The notes under the pieces were generated by a model, which was not told the DNA's origin, searched no databases, and saw only the letters and a list, made by a program, of their open reading frames with translations. From assembly GCF_009765775.1 (NCBI RefSeq), contig NZ_LMUU01000259.1, positions 33,173 to 97,172 on the forward strand: DNA of 64,000 nucleotides, in the 5' to 3' direction. Below, piece after piece: positions 34,811 through 44,036 of the stretch (position 1 is the first letter of the stretch; every line of letters starts with the position of its first letter). This DNA comes from Beijerinckia sp. L45 (GTDB lineage Bacteria; Pseudomonadota; Alphaproteobacteria; Rhizobiales; Beijerinckiaceae). The translations under genes and the position numbers were made by a program.

Positions 34811-35356
34811 ATGATTTTTACGTTTTTCAGGGGGCTTCGCCTATTTAGAGCCTTCGCGAGCGATCCTCGCGGATCGACAGCGGTCGAATTTGCATTGGTC
34901 AGCGCGCCTTTTTTCGCGCTCCTGCTCGCGTCCATCCAGACCGCGCTCGTCTATTTTTGCGGACAGTGCCTCGAGACCGCCGCCGAAAAGTCCGGGCGCC
35001 TTCTTTTGACGGGATACGCGCAGACCAACACCTTGAGCCAGCAGCAATACCTGGCACTTGTCTGCGCAAGGCTGCCTAGTCTGTTGTCCTGCAGCAACGT
35101 CATGATCGATGTGCAGAGCTATTCGTCGTTCTCTTCTGCGGTGACCTCCGCCCCTACGGTGAAGTTCGCGAAGAACGGCTCCGTGTCCAACGTCTGGAGT
35201 TTTAGCCCGGGCAATCCCGGCGACATCGTCGTGCTGCGCGTGATGTATCAGATGCCGGTGATCGGTGGCCCCTTGAACTTCACCCTGTCCAACCTCAGCA
35301 ACGGCAACCACCTGCTGTTGGCGACGGCTGTGTTCAAGAACGAGCAGTACCAGTGA
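34811..35356 (+). CDS. TadE family pilus-assembly protein
   Basis: A 181-residue pseudopilin-like protein. The N-terminal block DPRGSTAVEFALVSAPFFALLLASI has the Gly-x4-5-Glu processing pattern and single membrane helix of TadE. Two Cys pairs occur in the exported part (CGQCLE and VCARLPSLLSC). It is the first of three genes with overlapping ends (TGATG and ATGA) that together encode TadE, TadE/TadF and TadG-type proteins. The rest of the tight-adherence machinery (CpaA-F, TadBC) is not within the window. The preceding region is AT-rich with an inverted ATGCCG/CGGCAT pair near the start. Confidence 0.85.
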   Translation: MIFTFFRGLRLFRAFASDPRGSTAVEFALVSAPFFALLLASIQTALVYFCGQCLETAAEKSGRLLLTGYAQTNTLSQQQYLALVCARLPSLLSCSNVMIDVQSYSSFSSAVTSAPTVKFAKNGSVSNVWSFSPGNPGDIVVLRVMYQMPVIGGPLNFTLSNLSNGNHLLLATAVFKNEQYQ

Positions 35357-35907
35357 TGTCGCCGACCGCCCGAATCCTGCAAGCAGTCCTGCGCGTGGCG
35401 CGCGACAAGCGCGGCGTATCGGCCGTCGAATTCGCGCTCGTCCTTCCCCTTCTGCTGTTGATCTATCTGGGCGGGTTCCAAATCAGCCAGATGCTTTCGG
35501 CCTATCGAAAGATGACCATCACGACGCGTGCCGTCGCCGACTTGACGACGCAGTACGTGAGCATGTCCAACGACGATATCGCGAACGTGCTCAATGCGTC
35601 TGCGCAGGTCATGGCGCCCTTTCCGACGACGAATCTGTCGATCGTCCTCAGCGAGATCACGACGAGTGCCGCAGGGGTCTCAACCGTGGCGTGGAGCCGG
35701 CCTTTCAATGCGACCGCGCTCACGACGGGCAAGGTGGTCGTCCTACCCGTCGGCATCATGCAGCCCGGCACGTCGGTCATCCTCAGTCAGGTCAGCTACC
35801 TCTACACGCCGACCCTCGGGTATCAGCTCACCGGGTCTCACTTGATGAGCGATCAGCTGTACATGCGCCCGCGCCAGGCGCAATCCGTGGCTCTCACCGG
35901 ATCATGA
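35356..35907 (+). CDS. TadE/TadF-like pseudopilin
   Basis: A 183-residue protein of the TadE/TadF kind: DKRGVSAVEFALVLPLLLLIYLGG carries the Glu at the +5-type position followed by one membrane helix, and the rest is predicted to be periplasmic. The ATG at 35356 overlaps the previous stop (TGATG). Downstream it overlaps the TadG-like gene by four bases. The two pseudopilins likely act together as minor components of a Flp-type pilus, probably for surface attachment. Confidence 0.85.
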   Translation: MSPTARILQAVLRVARDKRGVSAVEFALVLPLLLLIYLGGFQISQMLSAYRKMTITTRAVADLTTQYVSMSNDDIANVLNASAQVMAPFPTTNLSIVLSEITTSAAGVSTVAWSRPFNATALTTGKVVVLPVGIMQPGTSVILSQVSYLYTPTLGYQLTGSHLMSDQLYMRPRQAQSVALTGS

Positions 35908-37241
35908 CAATGCTCCCAACGGTCCTGAACTTCGTGAAACGATTTGTCGGCGGGCAGCGCGCCAACGTGACGATCACTTTCGCGCTCGCGAGCCTGCCGG
36001 TGTTTCTGCTCATCGGCATGAGCGTCGACTATTCGCTTGCCGGGCGCCGCGAAGCGAAACTGAACGCGGTTGCCGATGCCGCGGCGCTTGCAGCGACAAC
36101 GCCGGCGATGATGGTTCAAACGCCAGACACCGCCAAGGCTGCTGCGATCGCAATGTTCAACGCGCAGGCCAATAGCCTGTCGGGTGTGACCGTCGACGCG
36201 GCGAACCTTTCCGTAAAGGTCGTTGATTCGGCCGGTGCAACGGCAACCGTTCGAACGGCAACGGTTTCCTACACGGCCGCATCGCAGAATGCCTTCGCCA
36301 CCTTGTTGAAGATGAAAACGATGACCATCGGCGGCACGTCGCAGTCGTCCGCCAACGTGGCGCCAAACATCAACTTCTATCTGCTGATCGATACGTCGCC
36401 CTCAATGGGCATCGCGGCGACGACTGCGGGCATCAATACGATGGTCGCCAACACATCCCAGCAGGGCGGATGCGCGTTTGCCTGCCACGAGACCAATCCC
36501 GCCGCGGGCGACGTCGTGGGGAACCCCGTCCCGAAACACAGCTCGACCCCGGAAGACAATTACACGCTCGCCCGAAATCTTGGTGTCACGCTCCGCATCG
36601 ACCTCGTGCAGACGGCAGTCTCGAGCATGATCTCGACGGCGATCGCCACGGGAAGCCAGAATAACGCAAAATACCAGATCGGCACCTATACGTTCGACAC
36701 CGCCTTCAACACGATAACGAAATTGACTTCAAACCTGTCGCAGGCGCAGTCCGACGCCGCCAATATCCAAATGCTGGAAGTCTATGGCGGCAACAATTTG
36801 ACAAAAACAAATGACAATAACGACGAGGACACGCAATTCGATACGGCCATGAACAGCCTGCAAATTGCCAATCCTGGAAACGGCACGAACCAAGTATCGG
36901 ACAGTCCGCAGGCCGTGCTGTTCATCGTGACGGACGGGGTGATTGACGAATTATATGCCGGCGGACGGAAAATCACGACGATCGGCGGCACAACGGATTG
37001 GTGTACGCCGCTCCGATCCCGCGGGGTCCGCATCGCGATCCTGTACACGACCTACAATCCGCTTCCGACGAATGCGTTTTACAACGACAATGTTGCACCG
37101 TTCCAGCCGAATATCGGAACGGCTCTGTCGCAATGTGCCTCACCTGGGCTCTACACGCAGGTCAGCACCGATGGCGACATCACGGCTGCCATCAACAACC
37201 TGTTTGCCAACGCCGTGAAGACGGCGCATCTCACGCAGTAA
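35904..37241 (+). CDS. TadG-like pilus protein with von Willebrand A domain
   Basis: A 445-residue protein with an N-terminal TadE/G-like membrane anchor (NVTITFALASLPVFLLIGMSVD) and then a von Willebrand factor A domain. The metal-ion-dependent adhesion site is DTSPS (D163, S165, S167), and a second block is VLFIVTDGVIDE. Cysteines are clustered in the insert GGCAFACHETN, suggesting a disulfide. Such proteins are part of tad loci and probably contact surfaces. The ATG at 35904 overlaps the previous stop. The gene ends 40 bases before the convergent ABC transporter genes. Confidence 0.85.
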   Translation: MTMLPTVLNFVKRFVGGQRANVTITFALASLPVFLLIGMSVDYSLAGRREAKLNAVADAAALAATTPAMMVQTPDTAKAAAIAMFNAQANSLSGVTVDAANLSVKVVDSAGATATVRTATVSYTAASQNAFATLLKMKTMTIGGTSQSSANVAPNINFYLLIDTSPSMGIAATTAGINTMVANTSQQGGCAFACHETNPAAGDVVGNPVPKHSSTPEDNYTLARNLGVTLRIDLVQTAVSSMISTAIATGSQNNAKYQIGTYTFDTAFNTITKLTSNLSQAQSDAANIQMLEVYGGNNLTKTNDNNDEDTQFDTAMNSLQIANPGNGTNQVSDSPQAVLFIVTDGVIDELYAGGRKITTIGGTTDWCTPLRSRGVRIAILYTTYNPLPTNAFYNDNVAPFQPNIGTALSQCASPGLYTQVSTDGDITAAINNLFANAVKTAHLTQ

Positions 37242-37281
37242 CGCATGGCATCGGCAGGGGCAGCGCCAAACGTGTTGCGCT

Positions 37282-38061
37282 TCACGCCACTTTTGGCGCG
37301 AGATGGCTGTGCAATTGCCTCCCGATCATCCGGCGCACGTCGCTGAAATCGTGGTCGGCGACGTCGCGGGGGCGGGGCAGGGTGACGGCGTGGACGGAGT
37401 CGATGCGGCCGGGGCCGGGCGACATCACCACGATGCGGTCGGCGAGCACGATGGCCTCCTCGATCGAGTGGGTGACGAAGATCACTGTGAGGCCGGTGCG
37501 CTGCCACAACTCCAAGAGTTCGGCCTGCAGCCGCTCGCGGGTCATCGCATCGAGCGCGCCGAAGGGCTCGTCCATCAGCACCACTTCGGCCTCGTTGGCG
37601 AGCACCCGGGCGATCGCCACGCGCTGCTTCATGCCGCCGGAGAGCTGGTGGGGATAGGCGTCGGCGAAGCGCTGCAGGCCGACGAGCTCGACGTAGCGCT
37701 CCACGGTGTCGCGGATCTCGGCCTTCGGGCGTTTGCGCGAAGTCGGCCCGAAGGCGATGTTGCCGCGCACCGACAGCCAGGGGAACAGACCGTAGTCCTG
37801 GAACACCATGCCGCGGCTCGGCATCGGACCGGCGACCGGCTTGCCCCACATCAAAATCTCGCCGGACGTCGCGGTCTCGAAGCCGGCGACGATGCGTAGC
37901 AGCGTCGATTTTCCGCAGCCGGACGCGCCGATGATGCAGATGAACTCGCCGCGCTTGATCGTGAGACTGGCGCCGCGCAGCGCGTCGATGCGCTGGCCCT
38001 GCAGGCTGAAGGTTTTCGACACGTCGCGGATGTCGAGGATCGGCAGCGCGGCCTTATCCAT
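37282..38061 (-). CDS. ABC transporter ATP-binding protein, SsuB/TauB/NrtD-like
   Basis: A 259-residue ATPase of the nitrate/sulfonate/taurine importer family. Walker A GASGCGKST is at residues 45-53, the Q-loop text MVFQDYGLFPWLSVRGNI at about 85-102, the signature LSGGMKQR at 140-147 and Walker B VVLMDEP at 160-166. The FQDYGLFPWLS text is typical of SsuB/TauB. It overlaps the permease gene by eight bases. The imported compound cannot be deduced. Confidence 0.9.
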   Translation of the reverse strand: MDKAALPILDIRDVSKTFSLQGQRIDALRGASLTIKRGEFICIIGASGCGKSTLLRIVAGFETATSGEILMWGKPVAGPMPSRGMVFQDYGLFPWLSVRGNIAFGPTSRKRPKAEIRDTVERYVELVGLQRFADAYPHQLSGGMKQRVAIARVLANEAEVVLMDEPFGALDAMTRERLQAELLELWQRTGLTVIFVTHSIEEAIVLADRIVVMSPGPGRIDSVHAVTLPRPRDVADHDFSDVRRMIGRQLHSHLAPKVA

Positions 38062-38887
38062 GGGTAGGGCTCCAGGCCAGCAGGCGGCGGCCGATCAGCA
38101 TCAGCGCGCGGTCGGAGAGGTAGCCGGCGATGCCGATCACCAGCATGCCGCAGATGACGAGATCGGTGCGCGACAGCTGGCGGGCTTCCATGATGACGGC
38201 GCCGAGCCCCGTCTGCACCCCGGTCATCTCGCCGACGACGATGACCACCCAGGCGAAGCCGAGGCCAAGCCGCAGGCCGGTGAAGATCGAGGGCAGCGCC
38301 GCCGGCAGCACCACACGCGAAAATTGCGCGCGGGGACCGCAGCCGAGCATCGCCGCCGCCTCGAACAGCCGCGGCTCGACCGAGCGGACCCCGAAAATCG
38401 TGTTGAACAGCACGGGGTAGAAGGCGCCGAGAAAGACGAGAAAATAGGCCGAGCGCGGGCCGAGGCCGAAGAGGATCATCGACAGCGGCAGCCACGCCGT
38501 GACCGGCACCGGGCGGAGGAACTGCAGCGTCGGGTCGAACAGCCGCTGCGCCAGCGGCACCCGGCCGATGAGCATGCCGAGCGGCAAAGCCAGCAGCGTG
38601 GCCAGCGCGAAGCCACCGAACACCCGCGACAGCGAGGCGACGAGATGGGTCAGGAGGGTGGCGCTGAAAGCGTCGTCGTTGATGCCGCCGACGGCGAAAT
38701 CCTGCATCGCCGTCCAGACGTCGGCGGGCGGCGGGATCAGGCTGTAGGGCCGGCCGGCGGTCGCAAGGTGCCAGCCGGCCAGGAAGATCACGGGCAGAAT
38801 AAGGGCGAGCGCCGGCGTCTTCAGCCGCGCCGCAAGGTTTTGGCCGCGCGGGATGGCAGGCGCCAAGGGATCGGCGGCCAGCGTCAC
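38054..38887 (-). CDS. ABC transporter permease, SsuC/TauC-like
   Basis: A 277-residue inner-membrane protein of the family found in nitrate/sulfonate/taurine importers. It has an FLAGWHLATAGRPYSLIPPP opening, several hydrophobic segments and the coupling loop EAAAMLGCGPRAQFSRVVLPAALP. The GTG at 38887 overlaps the stop of the receptor gene (GTGA) and fits the operon pattern. The long frame upstream mirrors the receptor gene. Order receptor-permease-ATPase is standard. Confidence 0.88.
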   Translation of the reverse strand: MTLAADPLAPAIPRGQNLAARLKTPALALILPVIFLAGWHLATAGRPYSLIPPPADVWTAMQDFAVGGINDDAFSATLLTHLVASLSRVFGGFALATLLALPLGMLIGRVPLAQRLFDPTLQFLRPVPVTAWLPLSMILFGLGPRSAYFLVFLGAFYPVLFNTIFGVRSVEPRLFEAAAMLGCGPRAQFSRVVLPAALPSIFTGLRLGLGFAWVVIVVGEMTGVQTGLGAVIMEARQLSRTDLVICGMLVIGIAGYLSDRALMLIGRRLLAWSPTHG

Positions 38888-39837
38888 GGTTGCGCCGCGG
38901 CCATCGCATCGACGAATTCGGTGTCGAGGAAGGTGGAAAATTCCGGGAGGCGCTTGATCTGCTTCAGCTCCAGCATGTGCTGGGCGTAGGCCTTCACCTG
39001 CTTGACCTCGGCCGCTCCGAGCTTCCACTTCAGCTCGACGTTGGGGATCGAGATGAGCAGCGCTGCCTTCTTCTGTCCGAGCTTCTGGCCGGCCATGGCG
39101 ATGACGGCATCGGGGTTCTTTGCCGCGAAGTCCGACGCCTGTCGGTGAATCTGCAGCAGCAGGCGGACGCGATCGGGGTTCTGGTCGATCGTGTCGCGAT
39201 GGGTGCCGAGGATCTGGTTGAGCGCGCCCATTTCCGTGCCGTAGGGATACTCGACCAGCGTCCCGACGCCCGAAGAGAGGCTGACGCCGGGCGCGGGTTC
39301 GGCCCCGACATAGGCGTCGATGTCGCCGCGCGCCAAAGCGATATGCATCTCGCTGAAGGAGATCCGCACCGGCGTGATGTCCTTGACGCTCATGCCTTCC
39401 ATGCGTAGCCGCTCGAGGGCGAAGACCTCCTGCGTCGAGCCAGGCCATAGGGCGACGCGCTTGCCTTTCAGGTCTTTGAGGGTGGTGATCCCGGAGTCCT
39501 TCTTGGCGATGATCCCCATGCCGCGATCGCACATCAGGGCGATCACGACGATCGGCTCGCCGGCCGCGCCGCCGAGGACCGCGGCAGCGATCCCGAAGGT
39601 GCCGAAATCGACCGATTTGGTCACGACGGCGTTCTTGCCCTCGGTCGGGCTCTCGAACGGCAGGACCTCGATGGTCACGCCGGCAGGGGCGAATTGCTGG
39701 TAGAAGTAGGGTGTGATCGAATGGATCAGCCGGAGCACGCCGACCTTGATGGTGATCGGCTCTGCCGCAAAAACAGGCAGCGGCGCGAGGGCGAGGCCCG
39801 CACCGAGGCCGCTCAGGAGGTCGCGGCGGTTGATCAT
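38884..39837 (-). CDS. ABC transporter substrate-binding protein, NMT1/SsuA-like
   Basis: A 317-residue exported receptor. The N-terminus MINRRDLLSGLGAGLALAPL resembles a twin-arginine signal (NRRDLL), cleaved near AAE at about residue 27. The mature part has KVGVLRLIHSITPYFYQQF and the domain text LKDLKGKRVALWPGSTQEVF. NMT1/SsuA-type receptors bind sulfonates, taurine, nitrate or thiamine precursors; the ligand here is unknown. The ATG at 39837 is preceded by AGGAATT. First gene of a three-gene operon. Confidence 0.87.
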   Translation of the reverse strand: MINRRDLLSGLGAGLALAPLPVFAAEPITIKVGVLRLIHSITPYFYQQFAPAGVTIEVLPFESPTEGKNAVVTKSVDFGTFGIAAAVLGGAAGEPIVVIALMCDRGMGIIAKKDSGITTLKDLKGKRVALWPGSTQEVFALERLRMEGMSVKDITPVRISFSEMHIALARGDIDAYVGAEPAPGVSLSSGVGTLVEYPYGTEMGALNQILGTHRDTIDQNPDRVRLLLQIHRQASDFAAKNPDAVIAMAGQKLGQKKAALLISIPNVELKWKLGAAEVKQVKAYAQHMLELKQIKRLPEFSTFLDTEFVDAMAAAQP

Positions 39838-39963
39838 AGAGGGAATTCCTGGGATTGCTGTGTCGATCTCGACTGCCAGCAAGGCCCGTGCCTTGATGTG
39901 AGGCAGGCGCGCGGCTGCGTCAGGGTCCCATGGCGGTGGGCGGCATGAAACAGGGTATGACGT

Positions 39964-41487
39964 TTGGACGATCGTGAGTACGAATTGAAATTCGAGATCG
40001 ATCCGCGTGACTCGGGCCGCCTCATGGCTCATCCGGCCCTGGCGGACGCTCTCGCGGCACGCGGCGCCAGCCGTTTGGTGTCGACCTACTTCGACACGGC
40101 AGGCGCGCTTTTGCGTGCGCGGCGGATCAGCCTGCGAGTTCGGCGATCGGAGCAGGGCACCGTGCATACGCTCAAGCGGTCCGGCGCCTCGATCGTCGAC
40201 CGCGACGAGTGGGAATGTGTAGCGAGCGCGGCGCGCCCGGATGCGGAATGGCTCCGCTCGACCCCCTTGAAGGCGCTATTTCGTGGCCGTCGGGCCGAAG
40301 AACTCGATCCGCAGTTTACCGTCGAGGTCCGGCGCACGACGGTGCCGATCCGCTACAATGGCGCCGCTATCGAAGGCGCCTTCGACCAGGGGGAGATCCG
40401 CGCCAAGGATCGCGCGCTCCCGGTCAGCGAATTTGAATTGGAGCTCAAGGAGGGGTCGGCCGATACCGTGCTGGCGCTTGCCCGCGCGTTGGTGCGCGAC
40501 CTGCCGCTCGTGTTGAGCCTCTCCAGCAAATCGGAACGCGGCTACGGCCTCGCCGACGCCAGTTGGGGGCGCCCGACGAAGGCGCTGGCCCTGACCCTTA
40601 CCGACGGCATGACCCTCGCGCAGGCGTTCGAGGCCATCGTTCAAGCCTGCCTGCACGCGCTGCTCGTCAATGCCACCCTGATCCCGACGGCCGAGGCGCT
40701 GGAGGCGACGCACAAGGCACGGATCGCGCTGCGCCGCCTGCGCGGGGCGCTGAACCTGTTCAAGCCCGCGCTGCGGCAAGGCGCGCTCGACGCCCTCACC
40801 CAGGAGATCAAGTGGATCGGGGATGCGCTCGGCACGGCCCGCGATGCCGACGTATTCCAGAGCGAGGTCTTCGATCCGGCGGAGGCTGATGCGGCGATCC
40901 CCGGGGCCGCGGATCTCGCGACGATCATGCGCGGCCTGCAGGGGCAGGCGCATGCGGACCTGCAGGCCGCGCTCCACTCGCAACGATGGCGCCTGCTGGT
41001 GCTGGATTTGCTGGCATTTTCAGGCGATGGCGTGCGCAAAGCGGAACGCGATGCCGGCTACCGGCCTTTCGTCAAAGACCGCCTCGAACACGGTCGCCGG
41101 GCCCTGGCCAAACAGGCGGATGGCTTGTCGGGCATGACGAGCGATGCGCTGCACGACATCCGGAAGAAGGCCAAGATGCTGCGCTACAACCTCGATTTCT
41201 TCGAGAATGCGAAGAAGCTGGGGCGTGGGAGCAAGCCGTTCCGCCGGCTGCAGAGCGATCTTCAGGTGCTTCAGGAGACGCTCGGCGCGCTCCACGACCA
41301 TGATGCGATGCGCGACCACCTTCGCGCGACGATGGTCGACCGCGACGTCCCGCCCGGCACGCCGTTCGTCTTTTGGAAAAGCGCGGCCTTTGCTGCCGGC
41401 ATGATCGCCGCGCTGCCGCCGCAGGGCGATGCGCTGAAGCGCGCCGCAAAGGCGGCGCGCCGGATCGCTAAAGCCGGCGTATTCTGA
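39964..41487 (+). CDS. CYTH-CHAD domain protein
   Basis: A 507-residue protein. An N-terminal CYTH domain (residues 1 to about 200) opens with the signature E-Y-E-L-K (residues 5-9) that binds triphosphate and metal. A C-terminal CHAD domain (about 220-500) is helical and rich in conserved His, Lys and Arg, for example THKARIALRRLRGALNLFKP and LHDIRKKAKMLRYNLDFF. CYTH enzymes act as tri- or polyphosphatases; CHAD binds polyphosphate. The only start that keeps the CYTH signature is the TTG at 39964, since a stop codon lies directly upstream. Single gene, divergent from the ABC operon. Confidence 0.9.
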   Translation: MDDREYELKFEIDPRDSGRLMAHPALADALAARGASRLVSTYFDTAGALLRARRISLRVRRSEQGTVHTLKRSGASIVDRDEWECVASAARPDAEWLRSTPLKALFRGRRAEELDPQFTVEVRRTTVPIRYNGAAIEGAFDQGEIRAKDRALPVSEFELELKEGSADTVLALARALVRDLPLVLSLSSKSERGYGLADASWGRPTKALALTLTDGMTLAQAFEAIVQACLHALLVNATLIPTAEALEATHKARIALRRLRGALNLFKPALRQGALDALTQEIKWIGDALGTARDADVFQSEVFDPAEADAAIPGAADLATIMRGLQGQAHADLQAALHSQRWRLLVLDLLAFSGDGVRKAERDAGYRPFVKDRLEHGRRALAKQADGLSGMTSDALHDIRKKAKMLRYNLDFFENAKKLGRGSKPFRRLQSDLQVLQETLGALHDHDAMRDHLRATMVDRDVPPGTPFVFWKSAAFAAGMIAALPPQGDALKRAAKAARRIAKAGVF

Positions 41488-41493
41488 CGCGGC

Positions 41494-41754
41494 CTATTGG
41501 CAGCAGGTGGCCCAGCCGAACACTGGCGGCGTCGGGAACGCCGACTTGATGATGAAAAACCGCGAGTGGTAGCGGTAGGCGGCGTGCCGATAATGGTGAT
41601 GATGCCGGAAATGCAGGCGCTGGCCATCGTCCGTGTAGAACGGATAGTCGACGCGTTCGCCGAGGTTCGGGTTGACCACCATCTGCGCGCTGGCGAGGGG
41701 GGTGCCGAGCGCGAGGAACGCGGCGACGGCGAGACCGACTCTGACGACTTTCAT
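41494..41754 (-). CDS. Small exported His/Tyr-rich protein
   Basis: An 86-residue protein with a clear signal peptide (VRVGLAVAAFLALGTPLASAQ). The middle is rich in His, Tyr and Arg (FRHHHHYRHAAYRYHSRFF), and the end has two adjacent Cys (WATCCQ). An AGGAG ribosome-binding site lies seven bases before the ATG at 41754. The His cluster could bind metal, but the function is unknown. It converges on the CYTH-CHAD gene, ending seven bases from it. Confidence 0.65.
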   Translation of the reverse strand: MKVVRVGLAVAAFLALGTPLASAQMVVNPNLGERVDYPFYTDDGQRLHFRHHHHYRHAAYRYHSRFFIIKSAFPTPPVFGWATCCQ

Positions 41755-41903
41755 CACTATGCTCCTAATAGATCCGCTCGCGCTATAGCACGGGATAGGG
41801 CATGTCGGAATTCGGTTTCGGGGCTTTGGACCGGATTTGACATTGATCCGTGGTGGCCGCTTAAGGCGCTCCGTACACGCGTGATGCAGCGGACAGGCGG
41901 ACC

Positions 41904-43040
41904 ATGCCAAACTCTCAAGACCTCGGACCGAACGCGGATCTGATCGGCGCGCCGGACGGGCGCGATCGGCTCGAGACGCCGGCCCTCGTCCTCGACCTGC
42001 CGGCCTTCGAGCGCAATCTGGTGCGCATGGCGGCTTCGGCGGCGGGCCGTGGCATGGCCCTGCGCCCGCACGCCAAGACGCACAAAAGCGTCGAGATCGC
42101 GCGTCGGCAGATTGCTGCCGGCGCGTTGGGCGTGTCATGCACGGTGCTGCGCGAGGCGGAGATCATGGTGGCCGGCTGCATCCCCGGCGTCCTCATCACG
42201 TCGCCCGTCGTGACGCCGACGCATATCAAACGCCTGATCGCCATCGCGCGGCGCGCGGGTGCCGGCAACCTGATGGTCGTCTGCGATCATCCGGCGAATG
42301 CCGAAGCGCTGTCCGCGGCTGCCGCGTCGCTCGGCTTTCCGCTCGGCATCCTCGTCGATTTCAGTTCGGGCTACCATCGGACCGGCGTGGCAACGGAAGC
42401 GGATGCCGTCGCGCTGGCGGCGGCCGTTGAGGCACTGCCCCATGTAGAATTGCGCGGCCTGCAGGCCTACGCCGGCAACATCCAGCATATCGAGGACCGC
42501 GCGGCGCGCGCGGCGCGGGCGGCGGGTCTGCGCGAGGCCGTAACCCGAATCATCGCCGCGGCCGCGGTAGAGGGATTGCGTCTCGAGATCGTCAGCGGGG
42601 CCGGGACCGGCACCCATGATATGGACATGGCGCCGTTCACCGAGTTGCAGCCCGGGTCCTATTTGTTCGGCGACGCACAATATGCGCCTGTGCTTCGTGA
42701 CGGTCTTGCGTCGCAACCGTTTGAGATCGCCCTTTTCGCGCAGGCGAGCGTGGTGAGCGTCAACGCGGCGGATTACGTCACGATCGATGCCGGGGTCAAA
42801 AGCCTCGCGACCGACGGGCCGCTGCCGCTCGTCGCGCGCGGCGTCGAAGGCGAGGCGACTTACGCGTTCTTCGGCGACGAACACGGGCGCATCTATGCGC
42901 CGAACCGCCCGGGGCTGGGAGCGAAGATCGAACTCGTCACGCCGCATTGCGACCCGACGGTCAACCTTCACGATTGGCTTCACGTCGTGGATGGCGACCG
43001 GCTCGTCGCGGTCTGGCGGATCGACGCCCGCGGCCACTGA
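41904..43040 (+). CDS. D-threonine aldolase/D-serine dehydratase-like PLP enzyme
   Basis: A 378-residue enzyme of the fold-III (alanine-racemase-like) PLP family that includes D-threonine aldolase, 3-hydroxy-D-aspartate aldolase and DSD1-type D-serine dehydratase. The PLP lysine is K58 in RPHAKTHKS, preceded by the usual TPALVLDL. The metal-binding pair is H348-C-D350 in PHCDPTVN near the end, as in enzymes that need Mn or Zn. FSSGYHRTGV lies in the middle. Probable reaction: cleavage or dehydration of a D-beta-hydroxy amino acid. It is alone in its transcription unit, with a hairpin 15 bases after its stop. Confidence 0.85.
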   Translation: MPNSQDLGPNADLIGAPDGRDRLETPALVLDLPAFERNLVRMAASAAGRGMALRPHAKTHKSVEIARRQIAAGALGVSCTVLREAEIMVAGCIPGVLITSPVVTPTHIKRLIAIARRAGAGNLMVVCDHPANAEALSAAAASLGFPLGILVDFSSGYHRTGVATEADAVALAAAVEALPHVELRGLQAYAGNIQHIEDRAARAARAAGLREAVTRIIAAAAVEGLRLEIVSGAGTGTHDMDMAPFTELQPGSYLFGDAQYAPVLRDGLASQPFEIALFAQASVVSVNAADYVTIDAGVKSLATDGPLPLVARGVEGEATYAFFGDEHGRIYAPNRPGLGAKIELVTPHCDPTVNLHDWLHVVDGDRLVAVWRIDARGH

Positions 43041-43054
43041 AGGCGCAAACGCAA

Positions 43055-43079
43055 ACGGCGCGGATAAGACCCGCGCCGT
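43055..43079. terminator. Terminator-like hairpin between convergent genes
   Basis: ACGGCGCGG and CCGCGCCGT form a 9-base-pair stem around ATAAGAC. It lies between the aldolase stop (43040) and the end of the minus-strand glycine-zipper gene (43101) and could serve both. No T-tract follows. Confidence 0.5.
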
Positions 43080-43100
43080 CGCTGTTCAAGGAAATTCTCG

Positions 43101-43382
43101 TTACGGGCAGTTGCTGCGATGCACCGTCTCGGAGTCGCCAGCGCCGTTCTCACGATGCACCGTCTTCGACTCGCAGCCGTGATCGCCACCGACGCCAAGA
43201 ACACCGCCGACCGTGCCGGTTGCAGCGCCGACGGCACCGCCCACGACGCCGCCGACCGGACCGGCCGCCGCGTCGCCTTCATTGGCGCCATGTTCCGCGC
43301 CGCGGATCGTGCCCTGTGCAAAGGACGAAGCCGGCACTGCGATCACGAGACCGAGAGCGAGAATGGCATGTTTCATCGACAT
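43101..43382 (-). CDS. Small exported glycine-zipper protein 1
   Basis: A 93-residue protein with a signal peptide (ILALGLVIAVPASSFAQ). A glycine-zipper stretch with regularly spaced Gly follows (PVGGVVGGAVGAATGTVGGV), then a short tail with two Cys (HGCESKTVH and SNCP). GGAG precedes the ATG at 43382; a second ATG at 43376 is possible. It is a paralogue of the protein encoded at 44234-44482: both read EGD-x-AAGP-x-G-x-VVGGAVGA in the same place. Glycine-zipper proteins often insert into or cross membranes; the function here is unknown. Confidence 0.7.
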   Translation of the reverse strand: MSMKHAILALGLVIAVPASSFAQGTIRGAEHGANEGDAAAGPVGGVVGGAVGAATGTVGGVLGVGGDHGCESKTVHRENGAGDSETVHRSNCP

Positions 43383-43616
43383 TGATTGATCTCCAGTGGT
43401 TTCGCCGTAAACGGCATGCCACCGGTCTCGTTCCCTCCTTTTTTCCACGACACGCGTCGGGCTCGATGAATTAGGATAGATTTGCGAGAGCATCCGCAGG
43501 CGCGACTGGTGATGATTCGATGCTCCGAACGGCATAATGCGGCCTCGGAACTACGCTCCAGCGTCTCCCGTTACCAAAATAAAAAATAAAACAGCAACTG
43601 AACGGGAAAAACGACC

Positions 43617-43880
43617 ATGAGACTTACGATTCTGTGTGTCGCAGTGGCGACAACGCTTGCCCTCGCACCATCGATGACAATGGCGCAGAGCCCGGGCGAC
43701 TCCGATAGTGCGACGGGCGCGGTGAAGATGAAGGGGCCGCCGAACGCCAACGGCATGTCCTCCGGCAAGACCATGCAGCCGGATCAGCCGACCTCGGGGC
43801 GCAGCGATAGCTCGGGCACCACGATGAAGCGACCGCCCAACGCTGACGGCGCGCCAGGGGCCCGTGGGTCGAACAACTGA
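43617..43880 (+). CDS. Small exported repeat-containing protein
   Basis: An 87-residue protein with a signal peptide (LTILCVAVATTLALAPSMTMAQ). The mature part is hydrophilic and low in complexity, and the motif MK-[GR]-PPNA-[ND]-G occurs twice (KGPPNANG and KRPPNADG), about 34 residues apart. No known domain. It sits in a block of small exported proteins (41.5-44.5 kb). Confidence 0.6.
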   Translation: MRLTILCVAVATTLALAPSMTMAQSPGDSDSATGAVKMKGPPNANGMSSGKTMQPDQPTSGRSDSSGTTMKRPPNADGAPGARGSNN

Positions 43881-44036
43881 TTCGGACGTAAGGCGACGCT
43901 TTGCGACCGTGCGTGCGACGCTCTTGAATTTGCCGGAAAGGGCCAGGAATATCGCGGTAAAAGCAGGGGCTTGGAGCAAGGCCATATAGACGCGGTCATG
44001 TCCCAAGCCTAAGCTTGAATCGAATGGAGGTGCGTG

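Noticed and set aside
37282-39837. Naming the importer ssuABC or tauABC
   Set aside because: No sulfonatase, taurine dioxygenase or desulfonating monooxygenase gene is adjacent, so the ligand cannot be set.
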